Source: Actinocrispum wychmicini (GTDB lineage Bacteria > Actinomycetota > Actinomycetes > Mycobacteriales > Pseudonocardiaceae). From it: DNA of 64,000 bases. Within the stretch, counting starts at the first letter, position 1, and each line of letters starts with the position of its first letter. This document shows, piece after piece, positions 40,706-48,618 of this stretch. The notes under the pieces were generated by a model. It was not told the DNA's origin, did no database searches, and saw only the letters and a list, made by a program, of their open reading frames with translations. Both the position numbers and the translations under genes were made by a program. The stretch lies in the NCBI RefSeq assembly GCF_004345645.1, contig NZ_SLWS01000015.1, positions 1 to 64,000 on the forward strand. Direction: 5' to 3'.

Positions 40706-40783
40706 CTACGGTCGTCGCCGCGCGTGATCGCCCAATCCCGCTACGGTGGGCACACAGAGGGAGAACGGACACGAGGGGACCGC

Positions 40784-40978
40784 ATGGCCAGGGAAGTCGG
40801 CACTGACACAGTGCAGGAAGTAGCCGAAACCGCCGTCCACCACCTGAGCCGGATCGCCACGATCGTGGCCACCGCCGCCCGCGACATCGTGAGCGAACTC
40901 GGCGAACTCTTCAGCGACGTGGCCGAAGCCGCCGCCACCCGACGGGTCGACCCCAGCGAACCACCCGTGGAGGAATAG
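40784..40978 (+). CDS. small helical protein of unknown function
   Basis: 64-residue protein, not recognised. It is predicted mostly alpha-helical, with a heptad-like segment (VQEVAETAVHHLSRIATIVATAARDIVSEL split over about 10-38) and an acidic C-terminus (DPSEPPVEE). It could form a small coiled coil. GAGGGGA lies before the ATG. It stands alone between the sugar ABC operon and the PPOX gene. Confidence 0.5.
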   Translation: MAREVGTDTVQEVAETAVHHLSRIATIVATAARDIVSELGELFSDVAEAAATRRVDPSEPPVEE

Positions 40979-41093
40979 CGCGGACCGAGGTCCGGACACA
41001 CAGCGCGCCGGTCACCCGGGACGAACAGACGTCGGGAACGCGCGACACGGCGGGCTGGGCTGGGTGCTGGGTGCGGCTAAGAGACTGGGCCCG

Positions 41094-41447
41094 CTATGAG
41101 GCTGGGGCCTCGATGCCGAAGCTGATGACCCGGTCCGGGTGGACCCGGATGATCGGCGCGCCGTCGGTGACCACCTCGGCGTGCCCTCGGATCTCCACGC
41201 ACCGGACCCGCCACGGGTTGACCGACGGGACGTCGTCGACCACGAAGGCGACCCGACCGTTGTCGGCGACGTTGCGGTACTTTCGGCTGGCCGCCATGTC
41301 ACGGCCGCCGATGTCGATCGTTCCGGTGTCGCTGTTGTACCGGAAGCCGACCGGGCTGACCTGCAGGGTGCCGTTCGGCTGGACGGTCGCCAGCCGGCCG
41401 AGCCGCTGCGACGCCAGATACGTCAGTTCCACCTCAGTGAACGCCAT
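41094..41447 (-). CDS. PPOX-class F420-dependent oxidoreductase
   Basis: 117-residue split-barrel flavin/deazaflavin-binding protein of the pyridoxamine-phosphate-oxidase superfamily: LASQRLGRLATVQPNGTLQVSPVGF, RDMAASRKYRNVADNGRVAFVVDD and IEIRGHAE-like elements fit the actinobacterial PPOX F420 group. It likely reduces a quinone-, bilin- or xenobiotic-type substrate. The ATG at 41447 lies 6-7 nt from the -10 of a MerR/SoxR-type promoter, so the mRNA is probably leaderless and redox- or drug-inducible. Confidence 0.83.
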   Translation of the reverse strand: MAFTEVELTYLASQRLGRLATVQPNGTLQVSPVGFRYNSDTGTIDIGGRDMAASRKYRNVADNGRVAFVVDDVPSVNPWRVRCVEIRGHAEVVTDGAPIIRVHPDRVISFGIEAPAS

Positions 41448-41453
41448 ACCACC

Positions 41454-41484
41454 AGGATGGAACCTCAACCACGGTTGAGGTCAA
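41454..41484 (-). promoter_or_regulatory. MerR/SoxR-type promoter with 19-bp spacer
   Basis: Read on the minus strand: TTGACC (-35, 41484-41479), a 19-bp spacer, CATCCT (-10, 41459-41454). A perfect inverted repeat fills the spacer: ACCTCAACC (41462-41470) and GGTTGAGGT (41473-41481). The ACCTCAA...TTGAGGT arms match the SoxR-box pattern known from Streptomyces and enteric bacteria, and the long spacer is the hallmark of MerR-family activation. The transcription start falls on the PPOX start codon. Confidence 0.78.
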
Positions 41485-42563
41485 CCCGCGGGCATCCGGT
41501 GGGTGGGGCGTGGGTAGGACGGGCGGAACGCCCGGTTGTGCTCGGCCGCGCTGACCGTGTCGCACGACGTGTCGGCGGCCGCGATCGCCGCGGCCACGGC
41601 CTGGTCGAGATCGGCAGGCGGCATGGCCACCCGGACGTTCACCATGGCGCGACTGGACGTCACGGCGTCCGGCTGGACGACGTCCAGGCGCACCGGCCCG
41701 CCGGCCGCGGTGAGACTCGCCTTGGTCAGCCCGGCCGAGTCGGCCATGGAGAGTTTCGCGTGCCCGACTGTCGAGTCGGATTCCGCGCACGCCAAGGAGA
41801 ACGTCTCCAGTAGCGTGCGAGCCCACGCGGCCGGCTGGAACCCGCCGGGTCGGGTCACGGTGACCGCGAGGTTGAGCCAGGCCAGTTCGGCCTCGGCGGC
41901 GGCGTACCGGTCGTAGTCGAGTTCCGCGTCCGTGCTCCGGTCCGGTTGTTCGGCGAAGTCGAGCAGAGCGTCGACATCGCCGGAACGCGCCGAGTAGGTG
42001 ACCACGGTGGCCATCGGGAACCTGACGGCCAGATCCGCGGTGACGGCGGTCAGCAGGGCCGGCGCCACGGTGTCGATCTTGTTGACCGCGATCACGTCGG
42101 CCTCGGCCAGTTGGTGGTGATAGAGGTACGCGAGGTCCGAGTCGGCGGCGAGGTCCCACGCCCTGGCGAAAAGCCGGTAGCGGTCCGGATCCACGACGGC
42201 GGTGAGCGGGCCGACGCGCAGTTTGTCGCCGTACTCACGACGTAAGGGCCGCACCACAGTGGCGCGCAGGTCGGTGCAACTGCCGACCGACTCGGCGAGC
42301 ACGACATCCGCGCCCGCCTCCACGAGAGAGGTCACCGCGGCGGCCAGATCCTCGAAACGGCAACAGAAGCAGCCGCCGGTCACCTCCGCCACCCGGTCGG
42401 TGGCGGTCCGGGCGAGCACGGTGTCGACCAGGTCGGTGCCCTGGTCGTTGGTGATGATCGCCGGCCGGTGGCCGCGCTCGCGCAGCGTCCGCGCCGCGGC
42501 GAGCAACGTCGTTGTCTTGCCGGCACCAAGGAATCCGTTCACCGGGTGGAACCACACCATCAT
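41481..42563 (-). CDS. COG0523/CobW-like G3E GTPase (metallochaperone type)
   Basis: 360-residue G3E-family GTPase: Walker A GFLGAGKTT (10-18), the metal-binding CxCC motif as GGCFCC (C65, C67, C68), an ESVG segment and the NKID base-recognition motif, followed by the CobW C-terminal domain. Such proteins deliver zinc or other metals and are often induced by zinc limitation. A Zur-like sequence lies upstream (42579-42592). There is no Shine-Dalgarno; the message may be leaderless. Its stop codon lies inside the SoxR-type box of the next gene. Confidence 0.88.
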   Translation of the reverse strand: MMVWFHPVNGFLGAGKTTTLLAAARTLRERGHRPAIITNDQGTDLVDTVLARTATDRVAEVTGGCFCCRFEDLAAAVTSLVEAGADVVLAESVGSCTDLRATVVRPLRREYGDKLRVGPLTAVVDPDRYRLFARAWDLAADSDLAYLYHHQLAEADVIAVNKIDTVAPALLTAVTADLAVRFPMATVVTYSARSGDVDALLDFAEQPDRSTDAELDYDRYAAAEAELAWLNLAVTVTRPGGFQPAAWARTLLETFSLACAESDSTVGHAKLSMADSAGLTKASLTAAGGPVRLDVVQPDAVTSSRAMVNVRVAMPPADLDQAVAAAIAAADTSCDTVSAAEHNRAFRPSYPRPTHRMPAG

Positions 42564-42578
42564 CGCGACAGTACTACG

Positions 42579-42592
42579 GTAATCGTTTTCCC
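42579..42592. promoter_or_regulatory. Zur-like box upstream of COG0523 gene
   Basis: GGTAATCGTTTTCC, a pseudo-palindrome resembling actinobacterial Zur boxes (TGAAAATGATTTTCA type), 16 nt before the GTPase start. Zur control of COG0523 genes is well known; the match here is partial. Confidence 0.5.
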
Positions 42593-42663
42593 GGAAGTGC
42601 GGTCAAGATCCCTTGTCCCACTACTGGCGCCTTGACAGCGGGACGACATCGGACCTAGCTTCG

Positions 42664-42678
42664 GGTAATCGATTTCTC
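42664..42678. promoter_or_regulatory. second Zur-like box upstream of GH116 gene
   Basis: GGTAATCGATTTCTC shares GGTAATCG and TTTC with the box at 42579-42592 and lies 17 nt before the GH116 start codon. The same regulator may act on both divergent genes. Confidence 0.45.
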
Positions 42679-42695
42679 AGCGCCTGGGAGGGTCC

Positions 42696-45600
42696 ATGCG
42701 CGAGCAACCCTGCTGTCCGGACGGCGGATGCGACACCCGCCACGTCAACCGCCGAAGGTTCTTCACTCTGTCCGCGGCGACCGCGAGCGCCGCCATCCTC
42801 GCGGCCACCGCCCGGGACGCGCTCGCCGCGGGAATCCAGCCGTCGCAAGCGTCCGCGGACAAGCGGTTGTCCGTACCACTGGCGGACCTGCTGGCCCGTG
42901 GTGAGCCCACCTCGTACACCGGTTCGGACCTGCGCCTCATCGGGATGCCGGTCGGCGGTGGCTGCTGCGGACAGGTCTACCTCGGCGGCGACGGCAGGCT
43001 GTGGTACTGGGACGTGGACAACGGGCCACCCGCGCCCGGGGCCGACTTCGAAGGCACGGTCTACGCCAACCCCCGAACCCCGTTCTTCCCGTTCGGCAAC
43101 GGTTTCGTGATCAAGGCCAACGGAGACGTGCGCGCGGTGGACAGCACCGGCTTCACCGGCGTCACGTTCACCGGCCAGTACCCCGTCGGCCGGGTCGACT
43201 ACCACGACGACAGCTGCCCGGTCGCGGTGCGGCTCGACGCCTACTCCCCTTTCATCCCAGGCGAAACCGACGACTCGACGCTGCCGTGCACCGTGCTCGA
43301 GTACACCGTCACCAACACCACGAAGCGCGCTGTGGCCGTCGAGCTGACCGGGTGGCTGGAGAACCCGGTGTCCCTGCGGAGCCGGTTCGGGCAGCCGGTC
43401 AGCCTGTCCAGCGCCGCCATCGGCGGGGCCGGTCAGGTCGGGGTCCAGTTCACCGCGGCGCAGCTGCCGGCGCCGCAGCCACGACCGGACATCGTGTTCG
43501 AGGACTGGGAGCAGCCCGGATATCCACAGTGGACGGTCGAGGGTGACGCGTTCGGGGCCGGCCCGCTCACCGAGGCCCGGTTACCCGACTACATGCGCCG
43601 GTTCGGCCCGCTGCACGTACAGGGCACGCAGTTCGTGACCTCACACAACTTCATCGCCGCGAACGGGGACGTCGGCAAGGCCGACACCTATCTCGGCAAG
43701 CTCACCAGCCGCGAGTTCACCGTGGAGCGCCGTTACCTGATGGCGTGGGTCGGCGGCGGCAACCACCCCGGTGTCACGTGCCTGAACGTCGTCGTGGACG
43801 GTGCCGTGGTCGGCAGCCTCACCGGTGACGACATCGAGCCGATGCGGCTGAAATTCGTGGATCTCGTCCGGTATCAGGGAAAGACCGCGCACATCGAGAT
43901 CGTGGACGGGGCCACGGGCGGCTGGGGCCACGTCAACGTGGACACCATCTCGTTCGCGGACCTGCCGAAGGACCGCCCCGCGCTCGACCAGCTCACCGAC
44001 GGCGGCACGTTCGCGCTCACGTCGTTCGAACCGAAGGCACGGTCCCGGCCGTCGCTGGCGCAGTGGGACACTCCCTCCGCCATCGCGACGTCCGGCCCTG
44101 GCCCGGGGAGCGTCGACGCCGGGCTCGGCACGATCGCGGGCGCGGTCACCGTGCCGATGTCCTTGAAACCTCAGGAAAGTCGCACGGTCAGGTTCGCGTT
44201 ATCCTGGTACTTCCCGATTCCGGACCGGGACGCGTTGTCCTTCCTGTCCGACGTCGAGAACCTGCGCCGGCACTACGCGACCCGGTTCGGCTCAGCCGCC
44301 GACGTGGCCAAGTACCTGGCCGGGCGGATCGACGCGTTGAGCGCCGCGACTAAACTGTGGGTAAAGACCTGGTACGCCGATTCGACGCTGCCGTACTGGT
44401 TTCTCGAACGAACGCTGGCCACGGCGTCCACACTGGCCACCAGCACCTGTATGCGCTTTGGCAACGGCCGGTTCTACGCGTGGGAGGGCGTCGGCTGCTG
44501 CGCCGGAACCTGTGAGCACGTGTGGAACTACGCGGAGTCGATCGGCCGGCTGTTCCCCGCGTTGGAACGCGACGAGCGGGAGCGAGTCGACCTCGGCATC
44601 GGGTTCGACCCGCGCACCGGGCAGATCGGCAACCGCGCCGAGGCGGACATGGTCTGGGCGGCCGACGGCCAGTGCGGCACGATCCTGCGGATCTACCGGG
44701 AACACCAGATGTGCCCGGACGACAGCTTCCTGCGCCGCGTCTGGCCGCGGGTCAAACTGGCGTTGAACTGGGTGATGTCGCAGGACTCCCAAAGCACCGG
44801 CACGCTCACCGGGCCGCAGCCGAACACCCTGGACGCGGTGTGGCACGGCGAGGTCGCGTGGATGACCGGCATGTACAACGCCGCGCTGTTGGCCGGGGTC
44901 GCGATGGCCAGCGAACTGGGTGATCTCGCGTTCGCGCGCCGGTGCCGTCAGCTCGCCGACGCCGGGTTCGCCGCGATGGACCGGGACCTGTGGACCGGCG
45001 AGTACTTCATCCAGATCGTGGACCCGCGCCATCCCGAGGACCCGAACTCCAACCGCGGCTGCCACATCGACCAGCTGTTCGGCCAGAGCCTGGCCTGGCA
45101 GCTCGACCTGCCCAGGGTGTTCGACCGGCAGAAGTCGCAGATCGCGCTGCGCAGCATCTACCGGTACAACTTCGTGCCGGATCCGGACGCGTACCGACGA
45201 GCCAACACCGCGATTCCGTGGGGACGTTGGTTCGCGATGGCCGGTGAGCCGGCGGTGATCATGACGACCTTCCCGCACGGCGGCGCCGCCCAGGCGAACG
45301 GCTCGCCACCGGCCGTCCAGGCGAAGTACTTCAACGAGTCGTGGACAGGCCAGGAATACCAGTACGCCGCCAACTTGGTGTACGAGGGACTCCTGGACGA
45401 GGGCATGAACGTCACCCGCGCGGTCCACGACCGGTACGCGGGCAGCAAACGCAACCCCTACAACGAGATCGAATGTAGCGACCACTACACCAGGGCGATG
45501 GCCGGCTACGGCGTCTTCCTCGCCGCGTGCGGGTTCTCCTGCCACAGCCCGCGTGGTCGGCTCGCCTTCGCCCCGAAGGTCACACCGGAGGACTTCGCCG

Positions 45601-45875
45601 CCGCGTTCACCGCCGCCGGCGGGTGGGGCCGGTACCGGCAGCAGCGCACCGACGGCCGTCAAACGTCCACAGTGGAGGTTCGGTATGGCAGGGTACGGGT
45701 GACCACGATCGCGGTCGAGGCGAACCTGAACGGCCGGCCGCAGGCACAGGTCCAGCTCGACGGCCAGCCACTCACCGCGGACGTCGTCACCGCCGGCAGC
45801 CAGATCGAGGTCACCCTGCGCACCCCGGTGACACTCGCCGCGGGTCAGACCCTGGTAGTCACCCTTGGCCGGTGA
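42696..45875 (+). CDS. Tat-exported GH116 glycoside hydrolase with inserted beta-sandwich
   Basis: 1059-residue GH116 (beta-glucosidase/glucosylceramidase-like) enzyme. A twin-arginine signal (R19-R20-x-F-F) follows a Cys-rich leader. The N-terminal GH116 domain begins with GMPVGGGCCGQVYLGG and PFIPGETDDSTLP. It is interrupted at about 267-427 by a module like that in some GH32-type enzymes (VGGGNHPG, ATGGWGHVNVD). The catalytic (alpha/alpha)6 domain has WEGVGCCAGTCEHVWNY (E597) and NTLDAVW (D713) as tentative catalytic positions. GGGAGGG precedes the ATG. It should act on beta-glucosides or related sugars outside the cell. Confidence 0.85.
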   Translation: MREQPCCPDGGCDTRHVNRRRFFTLSAATASAAILAATARDALAAGIQPSQASADKRLSVPLADLLARGEPTSYTGSDLRLIGMPVGGGCCGQVYLGGDGRLWYWDVDNGPPAPGADFEGTVYANPRTPFFPFGNGFVIKANGDVRAVDSTGFTGVTFTGQYPVGRVDYHDDSCPVAVRLDAYSPFIPGETDDSTLPCTVLEYTVTNTTKRAVAVELTGWLENPVSLRSRFGQPVSLSSAAIGGAGQVGVQFTAAQLPAPQPRPDIVFEDWEQPGYPQWTVEGDAFGAGPLTEARLPDYMRRFGPLHVQGTQFVTSHNFIAANGDVGKADTYLGKLTSREFTVERRYLMAWVGGGNHPGVTCLNVVVDGAVVGSLTGDDIEPMRLKFVDLVRYQGKTAHIEIVDGATGGWGHVNVDTISFADLPKDRPALDQLTDGGTFALTSFEPKARSRPSLAQWDTPSAIATSGPGPGSVDAGLGTIAGAVTVPMSLKPQESRTVRFALSWYFPIPDRDALSFLSDVENLRRHYATRFGSAADVAKYLAGRIDALSAATKLWVKTWYADSTLPYWFLERTLATASTLATSTCMRFGNGRFYAWEGVGCCAGTCEHVWNYAESIGRLFPALERDERERVDLGIGFDPRTGQIGNRAEADMVWAADGQCGTILRIYREHQMCPDDSFLRRVWPRVKLALNWVMSQDSQSTGTLTGPQPNTLDAVWHGEVAWMTGMYNAALLAGVAMASELGDLAFARRCRQLADAGFAAMDRDLWTGEYFIQIVDPRHPEDPNSNRGCHIDQLFGQSLAWQLDLPRVFDRQKSQIALRSIYRYNFVPDPDAYRRANTAIPWGRWFAMAGEPAVIMTTFPHGGAAQANGSPPAVQAKYFNESWTGQEYQYAANLVYEGLLDEGMNVTRAVHDRYAGSKRNPYNEIECSDHYTRAMAGYGVFLAACGFSCHSPRGRLAFAPKVTPEDFAAAFTAAGGWGRYRQQRTDGRQTSTVEVRYGRVRVTTIAVEANLNGRPQAQVQLDGQPLTADVVTAGSQIEVTLRTPVTLAAGQTLVVTLGR

Positions 45876-46320
45876 CCGCGACGTCGTTCGGGGACGAGCC
45901 GGGCAGTGGAGTGGTGTCCATGTATCTGACCTCGTAGACGCGTTCCGCGAACTTCCAGCCGTCTGGGGTGCGCTCGTAGCGGTCGTGGTAGATGGCGTAG
46001 TTCAGGTGTGAGCCGCCGGCGCGCATGCGCCCGAACTCCGCGATGTAGGCGCGGCCGACCGCGGTGTCGCCGTCGACCTGGATCATGCCCGGGTGCGTGG
46101 TCTGCACGAAGAACTCCCAGAGCCCGCGCAATTTCCCGACCGAGGCGCGGATCTGGTCCCGGCCGGTGACCTCAAGGGCGGCGTGCGGCCACCGCATGAC
46201 GGCGTCCCGCGTGAACAGCGACGCCAGGCGGTCGACGTCGCCCATCATCCCCGCGTCGCTGTACTCGGCACGCAGGGCTTCGATCTCGACGCGATCGGCG
46301 ATGGTCTGTAGGTCGGTCAT
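45859..46320 (-). CDS. SnoaL-like NTF2-fold protein
   Basis: 153-residue protein of the SnoaL_4/NTF2-like fold (about 10-140), with ADRVEIEALRAEYSDAGMMGDVDRLASLFTRDA as the typical opening. Such proteins are small cyclases, dehydratases or isomerases; function unknown. It starts 5 nt after the stop of the carboxymuconolactone-decarboxylase-family gene, so they form an operon next to an ECF41 sigma factor whose own C-terminus is also SnoaL-like. Confidence 0.83.
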   Translation of the reverse strand: MTDLQTIADRVEIEALRAEYSDAGMMGDVDRLASLFTRDAVMRWPHAALEVTGRDQIRASVGKLRGLWEFFVQTTHPGMIQVDGDTAVGRAYIAEFGRMRAGGSHLNYAIYHDRYERTPDGWKFAERVYEVRYMDTTPLPGSSPNDVAVTGQG

Positions 46321-46325
46321 CGGGC

Positions 46326-46784
46326 TCACGGCTTCCACTCGCCGGCCACCTGGCGGGTGGCCACGTTGAGCCGGTTCCACACGTTGATCGCGGTGATCGC
46401 GATGAGCAGCCCGGCCAGCCCCTGCTCGTCGTAATGCCGGCCGGCTTCGGCCCAGACGTCGTCGGGCACCGGGTTGGCGCTGTCGGCGATCCGGGTGACC
46501 GCCTCGGTCAGCGCCAGCGCGGCCCGTTCCGCCTCGGTGAAGTAGGGTGCGTCCCGCCAGGCGGCCACCGTGGCGATCCGCTCGTCGGTCTCACCCGCCT
46601 TCCTGAGGGCGGTCGAATGCATCACCACGCACACGCTGCAACCGTTGATCTGGCTCGCCCGCAGGTGGACCATCTCCACCGTGGTGGCCGGCACACCGAG
46701 CGTGTCCGCGGCCTTGCCGTAAGCGTGCAGGCCATGCATCGCGGCCGGGATGAGAACGGCCGGGTTGGTCATCCGGGACTGCAT
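46326..46784 (-). CDS. carboxymuconolactone decarboxylase / AhpD-family protein (ECF41 partner)
   Basis: 152-residue AhpD-like protein with the redox CxxC motif C49-S-V-C52 and H56 (INGCSVCVVMH) in the family arrangement. Carboxymuconolactone decarboxylase-family genes beside ECF41 sigma factors are one of the COE (carboxymuconolactone decarboxylase, oxidoreductase, epimerase) classes that ECF41 factors control. The true substrate is unknown; a peroxidase or disulfide role is possible. AGGGAG precedes the ATG at 46784. Confidence 0.87.
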   Translation of the reverse strand: MQSRMTNPAVLIPAAMHGLHAYGKAADTLGVPATTVEMVHLRASQINGCSVCVVMHSTALRKAGETDERIATVAAWRDAPYFTEAERAALALTEAVTRIADSANPVPDDVWAEAGRHYDEQGLAGLLIAITAINVWNRLNVATRQVAGEWKP

Positions 46785-46796
46785 TTTCGTTCTCCC

Positions 46797-46823
46797 TGTC
46801 ACGTCGTTCGACTTTGTCTCGTC
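46797..46823 (+). promoter_or_regulatory. ECF41-type promoter (TGTCAC-N17-CGTC)
   Basis: TGTCAC (46797-46802) and CGTC (46820-46823), 17 bp apart, match the known ECF41 consensus (TGTCACA and CGTC). It lies upstream of the sigma gene itself on the plus strand, so the factor probably transcribes its own gene. I did not find an equally good copy facing the decarboxylase-family gene. Confidence 0.65.
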
Positions 46824-46858
46824 ATCGCTATGACGGATGCCGAGGGAGGAACCTGACA

Positions 46859-47728
46859 GTGGACGAGCACGAGTTTCTCGCCGAGCGGTTCGAGGCGCAC
46901 CGCGACCAGCTGCGGTCGGTGGCCTACCGGATGCTGGGCTCGCTGGCCGAGGCGGACGACGCCGTCCAGGAGGCGTGGCTCCGGCTGGCCCGCTCGGACA
47001 CCGCCGAGGTGGCGAACCTGGGTGGCTGGCTGACCACCGTGGTCAGCCGGGTCTGCCTGGACATGCTGCGCTCCCGCAAGGCCCGGCGGGAGGAGCCGCT
47101 CGACACGCACGTGCCGGACCCGCTCGTGGCCTCCCCCGACCCGGACCCCGCGCAGCAGGCGGTGCTCGCCGACTCGGTGGGGCTGGCGCTGCTCGTCGTC
47201 CTGGAGACGCTGACCCCGGCCGAACGGCTGGCGTTCGTGCTGCACGACATGTTCGGCGTACCTTTCCACGAGATCGCCCCCATCGTGGGCCGCACCCCGG
47301 CCACCGCCACCCAGTTGGCCAGCCGGGCCCGTCGCCGGGTGCGGGGCGCCGCGTTGCCGGACGCCGACCTGCCCGCGCAACGCAAGGTGATCGACGCGTT
47401 CATGGTGGCGGCCCGCGCCGGCGACTTCGAGGCGCTGGTCGCGGTGCTCGACCCGGACGTCGTGCTCCGGGCGGACTTCGGCGCGGCGGGCCCGTCGAGG
47501 CTGACCCACGGCCCGGCGGCGGTGGCCGAGCACGCGTTCAGGTTCTCCGGCGGTGGCGCGCTCGTCCGGCCGGTTCTCATCAACGGCGCGGCCGGGCTGC
47601 TCGCGACGCTCGCCGGCCGGCCGGTCGCGCTGTTCAGCCCGATCATCCGCGGCGGCCGGATGGTCGAGATCAACATCGTGGCCGACTCCGACCGCCTCGC
47701 CCGGCTGGACCTGCCCGAACTCGGATAG
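46859..47728 (+). CDS. ECF41-family sigma factor with SnoaL-like C-terminus (SigJ type)
   Basis: 289-residue ECF sigma factor: region 2 about 8-75 (FEAHRDQLRSVAYRMLGSLAEADDAVQEAWLRL), region 4 about 115-165 (TPAERLAFVLHDMFGVPFHEIAPIVGRTPATATQLASRARRRV), then a SnoaL-like extension (about 175-285) that in ECF41 members modulates activity in place of an anti-sigma factor. GGAGGAA at good spacing supports GTG 46859. The ECF41 promoter upstream and the partner gene divergent from it complete the usual module. Confidence 0.92.
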   Translation: MDEHEFLAERFEAHRDQLRSVAYRMLGSLAEADDAVQEAWLRLARSDTAEVANLGGWLTTVVSRVCLDMLRSRKARREEPLDTHVPDPLVASPDPDPAQQAVLADSVGLALLVVLETLTPAERLAFVLHDMFGVPFHEIAPIVGRTPATATQLASRARRRVRGAALPDADLPAQRKVIDAFMVAARAGDFEALVAVLDPDVVLRADFGAAGPSRLTHGPAAVAEHAFRFSGGGALVRPVLINGAAGLLATLAGRPVALFSPIIRGGRMVEINIVADSDRLARLDLPELG

Positions 47729-47757
47729 AACCCACCGGAAACGAGGGCCGGGAACGG

Positions 47758-48618
47758 TCACATGTCGTCGTTGCGTGATCTTCTCAGTCCAGCGAGTACG
47801 GCCGATCCAGTTTCACGTGCGGTGAGATACGGCCGCATGTCGTGCGCCTTCGCGCCGTTATGAACGGTGATATCGACTACATCGCTGCCGAACAAGGGAG
47901 CGAGCTCCTTCGGATTGGCCACGAGGTCGCCCGCGTCGGTGATGTTGGTCCAGTGGTGAATGCCGTGTGGCCAATGACCTCGACCGTCGATCGGCGGCGG
48001 GTCCAGCCGGTCGAACACCGCCTTGGGGAGACCGAGCGGAGAGCCGAGGGTGACCAGCGTCGACACCGGCAGGCCGGGTTCGGTGCTGAGGCACTCGTAG
48101 GCGACCACGGAGCCCAGCGAATGACCGATGACCACTGCCGTGTCGGCGCTGATCACGTCGAGCAGTCGGGTGCGGATCCGTCGCCTGGTATCCGCTTCGG
48201 CGAAGTACCGCCGAACCTGTTTGAGGCCGCCGATCAACGCGCGTTCGGTGAGGCCTTCGAAGTATCGTGAGCCACTCAAGGCATACACGGCGCGTTGCAC
48301 CCATTGGGGAGTTCGCACCCGGGTTGGGGCCTCGGGCGCAGAGTGCTCTAGTTCCACGGCCGCCAGCCACCAGGCTCGCAGGAGCTCGCGCTCGTCAGGA
48401 TCATCCACATCGGACACCTCATAGTCCGGCTGATCGAGCGAACGCGCACCGGCCGGCCGAAACAGATCTCCGTAGAAGGCAACCGTCACGTCGCCTGGTT
48501 CTATCACGCCGCCGGCCAACCGAACGCCGTCGCACAGAGCGGGCACGCACCTCGCTCTCAGCGACTCAGACCCCCGGTACTGTTGCGCTATTCCGTGCAC
48601 CAGAACCGCTCGGCTCAC
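47758..48618 (-). CDS. alpha/beta hydrolase coupled to the caspase-WD40 gene
   Basis: 286-residue hydrolase with VLVHGIAQQ near the N-terminus, nucleophile elbow GHSLGS (about 166-171), LGSPLGLP after it and a terminal H in HNGAKAHDM. It resembles lipase/serine-esterase-like proteins, and the middle region (about 45-150) is atypical. Its GTG start overlaps the stop of the giant caspase-ATPase-WD40 gene (GTGA), with GGAGGA inside that gene's end. It is therefore made together with it and could be its effector, target or regulator. Confidence 0.83.
   Translation of the reverse strand: MSRAVLVHGIAQQYRGSESLRARCVPALCDGVRLAGGVIEPGDVTVAFYGDLFRPAGARSLDQPDYEVSDVDDPDERELLRAWWLAAVELEHSAPEAPTRVRTPQWVQRAVYALSGSRYFEGLTERALIGGLKQVRRYFAEADTRRRIRTRLLDVISADTAVVIGHSLGSVVAYECLSTEPGLPVSTLVTLGSPLGLPKAVFDRLDPPPIDGRGHWPHGIHHWTNITDAGDLVANPKELAPLFGSDVVDITVHNGAKAHDMRPYLTARETGSAVLAGLRRSRNDDM

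Noticed and set aside
38356..40806. 816-codon open frame on the plus strand across the sugar ABC operon
   Set aside because: It is antisense to two permeases and a binding protein with clear family motifs. The composition is His/Arg/Gln-rich and typical of GC-driven shadow frames.
40981..40994. CGGACC-GA-GGTCCG as a terminator after the small helical protein
   Set aside because: The loop would be only two bases and there is no extended stem, so a functional hairpin is doubtful.
42667..42690. Possible Shine-Dalgarno-only regulation instead of a Zur box before GH116
   Set aside because: GGGAGGG explains translation, but the GGTAATCG repeat shared with the divergent gene is not explained by it, so the box was kept at moderate confidence.
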